A stretch of 64,000 bases of DNA from Tribonema minus. Its lineage: Eukaryota; Sar; Xanthophyceae; Tribonematales; Tribonemataceae. Below the pieces are notes generated by a model. It saw only the letters and a list, made by a program, of their open reading frames with translations. It searched no databases and had not been told where the DNA came from. The DNA is taken from contig JAFCMP010000525.1 in NCBI GenBank assembly GCA_017506865.1, positions 1,178,001-1,242,000 on the forward strand, written 5' to 3'. Below, piece after piece: positions 22,701 through 34,700 of this stretch (positions are counted from its first letter, which is position 1; every line of letters begins with the position of its first letter). The position numbers were made by a program, and so were the translations under genes.

Positions 22701-25700
22701 GAGGCATCTCGCCTCAAATGAAAAGTTTCAGGGATTAACACGACTCCACAATTATTATAGCTGTACGACCTCGACTCCGCTCCGGGGACCCGGGAGAGCT
22801 GGCACCAATTGTTGTACGACTCCGGCTCCGAGGATCAAAGCGATGGCCCGGACGACTCCGATCCGCTCCCGGACCGGCCGCAGCGGAGTCGGGCGGAGTC
22901 CGCGACGACTCCGTGCGACTTCGACCCTGCCTTTTTGTAGCCATCTGCTCCTCAAACTAGGTATTCCTGTCTCTGGGCCACTTGCAGCCACAGCCCGGCA
23001 CTGCGTGGTACGGCATGCACCGAACATGCTGCGCATGCGCGCTTAACTAAAAGAGGCAGGGCGCTTCGCTCGGGGCCAACTGTACGACTCCGCTCCGACA
23101 CCGGCGGAGCAACTTTGCTCGCGAACGACTCCGACTCCGCGGAGCAATGAGATATATGCCGAACGACTCCGACCCCGCTCCGGCCGGAGCGGAGTCGTCG
23201 GCCAATTCCGGGGGCGGAGTCGTGTTAAACCCTCAGGCTGCTCTCTCGCACAGTTTGTACAATCTATCATGAGCGCTACGGTGGTTTGGGCTGCAAAGTG
23301 GTGCGCAAGACCTGATCTAGAGCTAAATTAAATGCGCCACAGAACGCGATCACGGCGCCATGGTCGCGGCGTCCAAACTTGGCCGGGCGTTGGCCTCGGC
23401 TCCTTGAAAGCCGCTAATTTAAAAGCAGCACAAACAAGGGAATCCGATGTGCGGTAAGAATTTAGCCGTGCGGAGTTCTGGCAGCTCAGCTAAGCAAGGA
23501 GGAAGCGTAGAGACAGAGGATTGAATTGCGAACAACGGGACCTGAATTGGAAAACGGGACCCAGCATCAAACCACTTTGGCGAAGTCTGGTTGAACCCTG
23601 CCAGCGTTTGCTGCTGAATTTCAACATGATGTTGAAGTTATTAGGTGGAGAGACCAGTGTTGAAGTTGGTTAGGATACCATGATGAGCACTGAGCACTTT
23701 CAAACTTCAATTTGGAGTTGAACTTCCGTACTTAGCTAAACTTCACAGTTGAAGTTAAAGTTCAAGTCCAAGTTCAACATGGTATATCTCACGATCCTGA
23801 GCGCAAAAAAAAATCTTTCTTCCATTTATTTACTTCTAGGCATGACTATTACATTACACCCATGTCATGACAACTGAGAGAAGTCCATTTGCAGAGTTCA
23901 CCCCTGTGGGTCCCGTTTTGAATATGGGTCCCATTTTTCGCAATTCAAACCTACAGCACGGTGGCCTCAGAACGAGCCGTACTCAATATACTAAATGCTG
24001 AAGTGCTGTTCATGGCCACACAGTTGAAAACTGCTGTTGATGACTGTACCGCAACGCTAGTCTCTGCTCATGCCTCAAAGGCTGCGCCTTTGCCCTCTGC
24101 GCCACCGCACTTTTATCACCGCTGCCAGCGTCAGACTTTAAATCGACCTTCGGACTTCGAATCTCATTCTGGATCAGAGTAGGCTTGGCGCCTGACAGTG
24201 TCAGAACCGGCTTCCTCATACTGTCAGCACAGTGTGTCACAACTCCTTGGTAGACTTCAGCGATGGAATCATTATGGCAGTTGGCGCATATGGAAACACC
24301 ATAGTTATAACGTACGTACTGTACTTCGGAATCCTTCAAACAGCACCGCGCTGCCTCGTGACGGCGGCCGCCACCGCGACGGCGTGGGGGTGACTAGCCG
24401 GGCAATTTCAAAACACAAACGACCATGATGATCTGCTGAAGCTGAAGCGTTGTTCGCCATAATGGCGCGCAAGTCTGTCCATTGAATTTCGTCGCAAATG
24501 TAAGTCAAACGGCAGACGACAGGACACCTGGTCCAAAGACTCGACAAGTCTCAGGACAGAAGCTCCGTTGCACGACGCGTGACGGTCGAGACGATAGGAT
24601 GTCAGCGAGGACTGTCGCGATACCGTCTAGACGACAGTAAAAGGCGGTGCGTGCGCAACACCGGTGACCTTCGCGACATAACTTCTGGCTGTCGCGTCAC
24701 GACAGTCCATCGAAACCTTCTCTGCCAGTGGAAGCGACTGGTCAATAAACTTGAAGGCGTGCAAGTTTAAGTTGGTGTAACCGTTGCTGTCTCGTGGACA
24801 AGAGCCTGAGGAAGTGCACTGCAGTTGCAGCAGTGCCCAACAAGTCACCGCCAGTGGACAAGACTTAGTGTCACAGCTCGAGTGCTTGAGGCGAATGACT
24901 GCAACGCGTCCCCCACACCCACACTAAGTGACACATTGTCAAGTCGTAGTACCTATAGTTAAAACAGTCAAAGGATCGCTGCGATTGTCACTGACAGACT
25001 CAGTATAATAAGGCCGTCTTTTATGGCATTCAAATCGGGCGATCGAAATCGGGGCCCAAACGCCTTTTTTAAATCCATGCCAGCTTCGAAGAAAAGTGAC
25101 CTGGACTTTTGCGTGCAAATGAGGCAAACAGAACGGCCACGCAAATCGGGCAGGGACTCTTCGAGACGAACAGGCGCAGAACTGCTGACGTTTGCATGGC
25201 GCAGGCTCAATGCGGCGACGCCCGATCCATTTTGAATGGGACTTTAAAATTTGTGCCCCATAAAAGATGGCCTAAGCCTTGTCAATGGCATTGAAAGCGT
25301 TTTCGGGTACCACGTTCTATCGCTGCAACATGTTCCGTGTGAGCATTCAAACATTGAAAACTTGAAGGTCAGGTGAATGAGCCGGGCTCCTTTGGCATCA
25401 CGATACAGACTCAAGTAGAACCGTAATCGTAACCATTGTGAGTCAATTTGTGACAGAATCTGATCCGATTTGTTTTCATCGACGAGATCAATAATGTCTT
25501 CAAATCTCGCCAGCACAATGCGGTGCTACATCAGGGTAGCACGAAGGTAAGGTCAATGTTTATATGAACTTCAAGTGCTTTCTGTGTGAGCACCAACTTC
25601 AACTTGAAGTTTGTTACTAGCAGTTGAAGATCGAGTGCGTCAGCTGTGTGCTATCATCTCGTCGAATCCAAGTGAATGCGGGATCATCATCCTCATTTAC

Positions 25701-28700
25701 TTTGAAGATGACTAGGCTTAAATTCCCTAGTTGAAGAACTTTTTGGCTGTGACAGGAAGTTGGAGGGTGAAATCCAGGTTGGCTCGGGTTGTTGCAATGC
25801 AAGTACGTTGACCGTGGTACTGTGACCGTGACCGTGACCGTGACCGGCCAACTAGGAAGCAATCATTGCTGGCACTCCTGCCAGTAGGCTTGAGGAGTGC
25901 TCAAAATCAGATACGCGCTGATTCAGAACTTGCATCTGGAAGCACTCGCAATTGTAGCCCGCCGGGCCCGGCTTCAACTATGAGTTGGTGTACGGCGCAT
26001 CACTTGACACAAAACGGCACATAGTGTGGCAACACACCCTTGGCAGCTATCATAATGTACGTAGGCCAGCCTGGTAGGACGATCACCATGCAACGGCACA
26101 CACAATTGGCTTTTCTCATCAAAAAGAGGTTAAACTTTGCCTCGCAGCTTCTAATGAAAACGAATCAAAAGATCGTAGAGCTCTAGGTGACATACGATTC
26201 CGGAGTTTGAGTCATGTTCTGACATTTTGCTGGGACCAGGGCAACGATTGTTTTGTAAAGTATGTTTTCATGCGGGTGCTGCATTGCAAAATATTTGCTC
26301 AAGTTCGGATGATCACTGGCGGCTATCGATGTCACTGTGACACACTGCCTGCCTGGGTAGTACTATGTAGTCTGGTTGTCGTGCTTGCTGACCTAAGACT
26401 TGTGTCTCTTCTTGTATATTGTGTATTGCAGGGTCACAAGATACCAACTGAGCAGCTTGGCAGCACATCAGCAGGTTGCAGACGGGAGTCTTGCGCGCAA
26501 GCCATCCACTGGCGGGTCTGCAGCAGCTTTGGTGTCGACCGATTCGGAACGCGCCACAATCCCCAGCACTCTCATGAAAGCGGCCCTCTTCACTGTTGCA
26601 GAGGCCAACGCTGCTGCAGATGGTGTCAGAGGCAATGCCACTTTGGGGAAACCCGGCCCAGGGCAGCGATGGCCAGCTAATGCAGCAGGCGGCAGCTCCT
26701 CTCTCCTCAACATGCGCCAGGCAAGCGATCGTCAAAAAGACTCAAATGACGCCTCAGACTCTGAGTGGGACCCCGGCAGCGACGCAGACAGCCTGAGGGA
26801 CAAAACATCATTGGATGGCAAAGTTCACCCATCCAGCAACCACAACTACTACGATTTCACGCTCGAGTCAGACTCTGACTCGGAGTTGGACTCTGACACA
26901 GCTCCCAATGCTCAGCCAGCAGGGGGTGCTGCGAGCGCGCTGCGCCAGGCAGCGGCACCCTCTGCTCCCGGAGTTTGCCACCCAGAAGATCCCGTCGGCG
27001 ACTCTCAGACTGAGTCAGACTCCGACTTGGAGACCCTTGGGTCTATCAGGCGGCGCCGCCAAGCCGCTGGCAGCGTCACGGCTGTGCCGAGCACGACTGG
27101 ACCAGGTGCATATTGTCCGCAGCGTGACAATCATGGTACAGCAGCTAGTGGCGGCCTTCAAGGGCTCAGGGTGGATGTGACGGCAGCAGAAGCAGGCCCT
27201 GAGTCAGACAGGGGACCGCTGGCGAGCGCCGCAGCGACACCCGATGGCGGTAACCTCAGACCACCGGGCGAGCTGCCGCATGACACTGACAGTGTGCCTG
27301 CTGCGCCCGCTGGCGGCAAACCGCTTGCCAAGTGGTACCCCAGCCTGCTGTTGAGGCTGCCATCCCCCAGTAGCATGCCTGCAGCCGCGTTAGGCAGCCC
27401 GCCAAACAGCACTTCCCGGGGAGGCGTCCCCGCACCGCCACCACGCCGGGCTCCACTGGCAGCCACAACTGAAACAGACCCCTTGACCAAGAAGCAGCCT
27501 CAGGCATCAGGACATGCTTATGAGTCAAACTCCGAGGGCGAGCTTGGCCGTGGCGGTGCGGACATGGAGTCAGATTCCTATTCCTCCTCGGACTTGGAGC
27601 TGCAGAAGAAAGGGGGTACCACAAGCCGGCAGCAACGTCAGGAAAAAGTGCGGCATCGGACGGTTTTGCGTCACCCGTTCGGACGCAGTAAGTGGTTCAA
27701 GCCCTGTGCGGCATGCCGGAGACAACGGGGCGCGGTGCAGTGTCGGATTTGGGATGAGCATGATGCGCCTGCCTTTGATGCGCAGCCCTTGGACGACTCT
27801 GGAACCCTACCTCACTGGCTCCCGGACAAGCATCGCAAGAGCTTCAACGAATGGGTCGAGTCCACCGACGGCGATGCAGAGCGGTACAGGGAGCATCGCG
27901 AGGAGAGCCGCAAGCAACGGAGCCGTGGCCTGCTCTGCGCTCCAGGAGGGAACGGACCCCGCAAGAGCATCATGCTGGGCACCACCGATCCGCGGCGTCA
28001 CGCCAGTCAGAAAAACTTGAAGCCCAGGGCCCTGGCTCAGGCCCACGTCACTGGAGCCGGTGCGGAGACGGCAATGAAGCCGCCTCGGGGGCAGACATCG
28101 GAGTCGAACCCCATGCGCTGGTTTGCGGGCTGTCCTCAGGGTGGCAAAGCAACTCACAAGGCAATCAACTCACAACAGGGTTCTGGACAGCCGCGGCAAG
28201 ACAGCCTTGCATCAGGTCCTCAGGCTGACGCCGACACGCCGCAGCGATCGGAGGAGATGTCATGCCTGCTGAGGAACGACACCAAGTGCAGCAGCACCGC
28301 CTTGCAGAACTCAGCCTACTGCTCCAGCACTTGCAGCGCTATGGCGGGGCCAGCTGTGTTAAAGGCGCTGCGAGCCTGCAAATCAGTGGAGGCCTCCGCG
28401 TGGGCTCGAGACACGGCTCCTGATGCGCTGTGCAGGGCCCGTGCCGATGCTGCGTGCGCAGCGGTTAGGACGGCGGTCGCAAAGGATTCGACCCAGGCAC
28501 ACGCTCGGAGCGGCAGCTTGGCAGCGGACGCTCACGGTAAGGGCGTGGAGAGTGTTAGCATGCAGTTCAACGGCATGCCTGGCGTCAGTCCCATTGCTGC
28601 CAGCGGTTTTGGGGCTTTGCGTCACATCGAGAAGGAGCTGATGCGAGCAGCGGCAGCCGTTACGCCCAGTAGTACCTCCCAACAGCCATCTTCCAGCGCC

Positions 28701-31700
28701 ACAGCGCTGACTTGCCGACTGCTCGTCTGGGATATGGAGCAAGAGCTGCGATCACAGCACAACCAGCAAGACGGGGTCCCAAACCCTGCATTCAAGGTAT
28801 GTTGAGCGTGTGCGGACGTTGCATGAGTCATGGGACCCTGATGGTGGTGACCCCAAGGGGTACCACAGCTCATCTGAGGTGCATCAGTTTGTATGTAGAC
28901 CAGGACCTGGTAATCACTGGCAGGTTCAGAGGAATTGACGCAGTACATGGAGAGATAGCTTAGGCATACATCCTGTTGCCCACTTGTACAGTGAAACTGA
29001 AGCTCCGTGGCGATTACAACTGCAGTAGTGCATTATGTGCCCCATGACTCTTGCTCGGATTTGCAGTGACGCGCATGCCCGCAGTGGAGTCAGGACCTCT
29101 CCTTATTTCTTGCACTGCGTTAGTACAATGTGATGTTCAAATCTTTGCATTGGGGCCTTCGACCCAAAACACCATCGTGACCCGTGTGCATGCTTGCGTA
29201 GCCCTTGACCTGCCAGTTGTCCAGCAGGGCATCTACACTATCTCATCTGTTTGTCAAAGCCTCCTTACACGACGCCTTTCCATGGTGCTGCCCTTGGTGG
29301 TCACTGCGCAGGCTCAGCTCAGGGCGCTGCGTGCCAACCTCACCGTCGACAAGAACGTGGACCTCCTCTGCAACGTGCTCATGGGCGAGACGAGCGTTGA
29401 AGACCTGTGCAGGATGAGCTCCGCAGAGCTGGCGCCGCTGGAGGTGCAGCAGTCGCGCGAGGAGGCAGTGGCCGCGCATGTTGCGGGGCATCTCGTGCAG
29501 CGGCAGAAGGTATGGGTATGTTTCTGCTGTACGTGTTCATCGTGCTACCGTCAATCCCTAATGGTGTAACCTGCACCGCTGTTGAAAATTGGCTGGAGGG
29601 GCCAAGCACAGGTCAGCCTCGTGCCAGGAGCAGATTGAGATGTCAAGTATGTAGTCACTGGCATCCAAGCGATGCAGTGCCCGGCATGATCCATTCGATA
29701 TGCTTGGAGCCACTGAGTCTGCACAGCAAGAGCTGTGCCGTAAGCAGCAGGCGTAGCATGTATTTATGCTCCAGACATGTGCGACGAGGCGTGTGTGGAA
29801 GCTGCAGCTGTTCTGCAGGCCTTTCATGACGTATCTCATCAAGCCAATGTCTGACTTGCCATCATGTACGAGCGCGCACGCCTTAACTCGACGTATTGGA
29901 AGCAAGCGGCGGGAACATGCCACTTGCAGTGCAGGAGAGCAACCTAGGTGCTGGTTCACGACTCTCATTCTCCGCCACATATCAGTTGCAAGGATTGCAG
30001 TGGGCGTCAATTGATGTTTAAAGTTTGATACTGCGCTGCCTTGGCCAGGGAATGCAGGCCCGTAAGTGTTCCATACATGCACTAGGTTCCTTCAAGTGCT
30101 GCAAACACCGGTGTGGTGAATGCGCGGTGCATATTGCGCACTCCCAGCTTACACGGTCGCTAATGTGGTGCCTGCAACATGCGTCACACACAAGGGTACA
30201 TCTACACAAATGCATGTGTTCCCATTGGCATTTCTTGTTTGCATACTTGCACAAACTTTTGCAGTGTGAGGTAAACCTCGCTCTGCCAGCACAACTGCGG
30301 CGAACGGAAGCAGGTGCCAACCCAGTTTGCTATGCTGCGCTTGGGTGCACTGCAGACGTGTCTGCCACGAGGGTCCCGTGCTTCCAGCCCAGCCAAGGCG
30401 GCCAGCTCTGACGGTGCGGCGGACAGGTGAGCATGCAATGCACAACCTTTGCCCCTACTGTAGTTCGACTTTGCAGCTGTATGGATGCCCCCACAGCAAT
30501 TGATGACGACGTGCTTACGATATGCACAAGTGCTGCAAAAGTACTGTGAATTACTATGGTCCTGCACAAGCCCATTGGCCGGGCAGGAGAGAGAAAAATG
30601 TTGCAACTACATGGTATATCATAAATGATACCGTCTTGTCCAAATGTAATGGACACTGTCCAGCATTTGCGGTTGCAACTACATGGCATATCATAAATGA
30701 TACTGTCTTGTCCAAGGTCATGGACACTGTCCAGCATTTGCGGCACAGCAGTAAGAAGGGGGGGGGGCGCGCATTCGAGACAGCTAGTTGCAGGGGTGAC
30801 CGGCAATTACGGAACGCCCTCACAAGCAGTCTTACGGCATAGGCGCTTGTTGCAGGATTGTGGTCCACGCAGCTGCCCGAACAATGGTTTGAACCTCAAC
30901 TTTCACTTGAATTTATTCACGCGCGGTGTAGGGGCGATTTTGGTCACGCAGTCAGAGCGTCGCAAATGCCTCAATCACCATGCTGCACATACCAGAATGG
31001 ATGTCTGGCACCACACAAGCACGCAAACGTGGCTGATCCCGTTCAAATATGAGACCGTTTTCCGTGTTTCGTGTTCCGTGTTCCGGTTCGTTTAAAACGG
31101 TTCAGACACGGTTTGTCCTGAAGACTGCCCGTTTCGTTTTTCAGTGTGTAAATTTTGGCTTCGGAACGTGGTACTGCAACCATGTCATGTGAGTATGCTA
31201 GTGGACCTTCAGAGGTATCCGTGTCTTATGTCCGTGTCTTATGTTAAACGGAAATTTTATTCCGTTTTCCGTTTCGGTTCCGTTCCGTTTCTCACCTCTA
31301 TGCAGGATCGAGAACCTCGCGTGATGTCATCATGTACCCACCGCTAGCTGAGTTGACATATATGTGGTTACAAGCTCTGGTGCCTGCCTGGTGCGAGCTG
31401 CCTTCAAAGCACTTATGGACTTGTATTTATTCTTCAAAGCACGTTAGGCACCGCTTGCGCACGTAACTGCAGCGCAATCTGTGGCTGCTGCAGGCCTCAG
31501 CGCTCCGCCCGCAACGAGCCCCTCCTGCACTTTGCGCCGCGCCAGCCGATCACCAAGCGGCGCGCGAGCACTGACGTCGCGGATGACGCGGCCACGGACT
31601 TGAAGCGCCAGCGGCCAACTTCACCACAGGTGCGTTCTACTAGTTGTGTCCTCAGTTGAACTCCAGCTTCATTGAGGGTGGTCGGGGATACACGTCCCGT

Positions 31701-34700
31701 TTGGATGTGGCGCTGCTGCCGATGCGGTGGTCTGCTGTGTGCATCGTGTAGGGATCCTGTGGCTAAGGTTGCATCGCGGTGTAGTTGAGCACACGGACTT
31801 TCTAGCCGCAAGAGTGCATGGGTATCCTCAGCAGTGCTCATCGCAGCTTGGAGGGCAGGGGTCATGAGCGGTGCGCATGCGCAGCGCGCATGCGGCAGCA
31901 GGATCTGCCCGCGAGCTGCAACTGTGGCAGGGGGAAGCACGTAGCTCAAAACTGGAGTGATAGTTATTCTGATGCAACGCTCAGTAGAGTCCACGGGCTA
32001 CCAGTGCCACAGTATCAGAGAGCTATAGACGTTGATGACGCGCCCTATCGCGCAGCAGTTGAAGAGCGGTGTCGCCGTGAAAGATGGAGTAGCTACGGAA
32101 ACAGCAATGTTGAATTGCCAGCAGCGCTCCGCCTCGTTGCTGAACCGTGGCCCACCAGGAGGCAGCAGATCCATTCTACTTGCTCTGCAGTGCTCTTCAG
32201 CTTGTGGAGAACGGACGCAGACCTGCTCGTGCACATGCAACAGCTGCAGACGCTGCGTAGGCTGCATGTAAGCGGCACGGGAGCACTGATGGGCTTGGTG
32301 GACATCATGCCAGCGACGGCCGCCACTGCTGTGGGCTACTCCCTGCTGTGGCGCCGCTCCCCCTCAACCACGCACGTTCGGCGCGAGCACATGCGCCGCG
32401 CGTTTGACAATCAGCGCTGACGCAAATTATTATGAATGCACACAGCGGAGAAGAGAACCCCTTTTGGCAGACCCAGCAGCCGGTACAAGATTGAGCGCTG
32501 GTACATGATGGCTCAACGTGCAACACAGTTCAAAGTTGCAAGGGAGCACTGCATTGACATTGATGTCTTTCCTTCACGAAAACGGCCGGTAGTAACCATA
32601 TTGGGCACTGCGTATCGCTGTTGCTGCTGCAACAGCCGGTGTCGACAGCGTCCGAGATGGCTGCGGCTGCAGCGGCTGCGGCGGCGGCGGCGATCGCGGC
32701 GGAAGTGGCGGTGGACGCAGCCGCGGAGCGACTGCGCACCATGCCGCCGCCGCCGCAACGCGAGACCTCGGCAGCGGTCATGGCGACGGACATGGCGGCA
32801 GAGGCAGCGGCGAAGCAACTGCGCGCGCTGCCGACGCTGCAACGCGAAACCTCCACCAGCGACGCTGGCGGCGATGAGCGCGGCGGCGATGTCAGCATTG
32901 CCAGCAGCGTCTCGCGTGACGTTGGCACTGCTGCTGCTGAGCATCACCAGCAGCAGGGCTCGGCGGCGCGGCTATCGGCCCCAGCAGCAGCAGCAGCAGC
33001 AGCAGCAGCATCGGCCATTGCGGCAGCAGACAAACCCACAATTCCGCTGCTGCGCTCGTATGATGGCGGCGCTCGCGAGGGCAGCAGCGGCGGCACTGAT
33101 GCCGATGGCGGCACCACTGCTGGAGGCAGCGGCAGCAAAGCACCAACTACTGCAGCCAGCGATGCCGCCGCAGCACCGGTAGCGGGGCCCACTCAACGCG
33201 TCGCAGACCGCACCGTTGCGGGCGGCGGTGGCAGTGGCGGCAGCGGCGGCGACGCCAGCGGCAGCGGCGGCGGCAGCGGTATTGGAAGCAGCGGCGGCAG
33301 CAGTGGCGGCGGCAGCGGCATTGGAAGCGGCAGCGGCGGCAGCGGTGGCAGCAGCAGCAGCATTGGAAGCGGCAGCGGCGGCAGCGGTGGCAGCGGCAGC
33401 AGCATTGGCGGCCGCAGCAGCAGCGGCGGTGGCACACTTGGCAGCACTGGTGTGCCCGTTCCCAGCCGGGTGCCAGCTGCGCCGATGATAGCTCCTGTGT
33501 CAGTGCCGCAAGCAAGAGTGACGGTAAGCTGCTGGCAGTGTGTGACAACTGGTGAAAATAGAGCATGGATTGAAGCAAATATAAGGCCACCCTAGGTTGC
33601 AGTACTAGTGCGAATCAGGTCAAACTTGTTTATGCAACGGGATTTCACCATGTGCAGGTGTTGGAGCAGTGTAAGCGAGGCGTCCTCAATACATGCACGC
33701 ACTCCATACGCACAGGCATGTTGCAGAAACGCCATTGAATGAAAACGTCATATTGCACCACTGTCTCCAGCGGCAGACGCTGCGGTCTCTTTAATGCATG
33801 TCATGTGTAGGACCATGAGGAAATGCGTTTGGAGACAAAATGGTGTGGGAAAATTACATGATAAATTTTTGCAATCAGTCAAATTGCATTATGAGCCGTT
33901 ATAGTAATCTTGCATTTTTTTGCGGTGAAAAATGTGTCAGAGAACATGAGAGATACCGCAAAATGAATGGTAAATGCATCATAAATGCATCTTCATCTTG
34001 CCAGAATGCAGTTGAAAAAAATAAACCACATCTCTTAACTTCATTTGCTGACCTATCGAGACGTGGCCCCAACACATGCGCGTGCTTGCTGCCGACACGA
34101 CACTTTGTGCAACAGGCCTCTGAGGGCCTCGGCAGTGATTTCGACTCATCTCCAAGTGCAGTTGAAGTCAATCTCATGCTCGATCTGACGAGCAGACTCG
34201 ACTGCTGCTGCGCACGCTGCACGTCGCGCACCAGAACTGCACCCCAGCAGCAGAAGGTCCAGCACGCGCGCGCCAGTACCTCACACACACACCCCCCTAC
34301 CCCCCCCCCAAACCCTAATCCTCGCCTTGAATTCGCAGAGCAAAGCCACGCAGCGCCCCGCGCCGAGCCCCTGCAGCGGCCCCCCCGCGACCCCCGAGGA
34401 GGCGTCCGCGACCTGCCGCCCGGGGCCGCCTTGGCACTTCGAGCTCACGGACGTCGGCAGCGGGAGGCGCGTGCCCGTGACGCTGGCGGGGCACGTCACC
34501 GGCATGGCGGCGCGCCTGCTGCCCAAGCTGCCGGCGCAGTGGCGCGTCAAGGGGCTCATGTCCGACGATCACGTGAGGCGACGGCGGCGCCGCGCTCGCG
34601 CAAACTAGAAGTTTCTGCATAATTTTTAAGCTATTAAAAGTAGTAGACTTTTTTGACAGCATTAGTACAAAAAACTGAAAGAATTGAAGATGAACAGGCC

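Larger units (their letters stand above)
14615..26431. other. giant repeat-filled intron of gene 2
   Basis: The region between the phase-2 donor at 14615 and the phase-2 acceptor at 26431 has no host exon that I can support. It holds an inverted-repeat element (14738-15290), a LINE-like relic (15587-16499), a full Copia element (16507-21334), a GCN-rich stretch (21340-22430), a 502-bp TIR element (22731-23232) and about 3.2 kb of lower-GC sequence without visible genes (23233-26431). Other introns in the window are mostly 0.3-2.6 kb. Confidence 0.6.
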
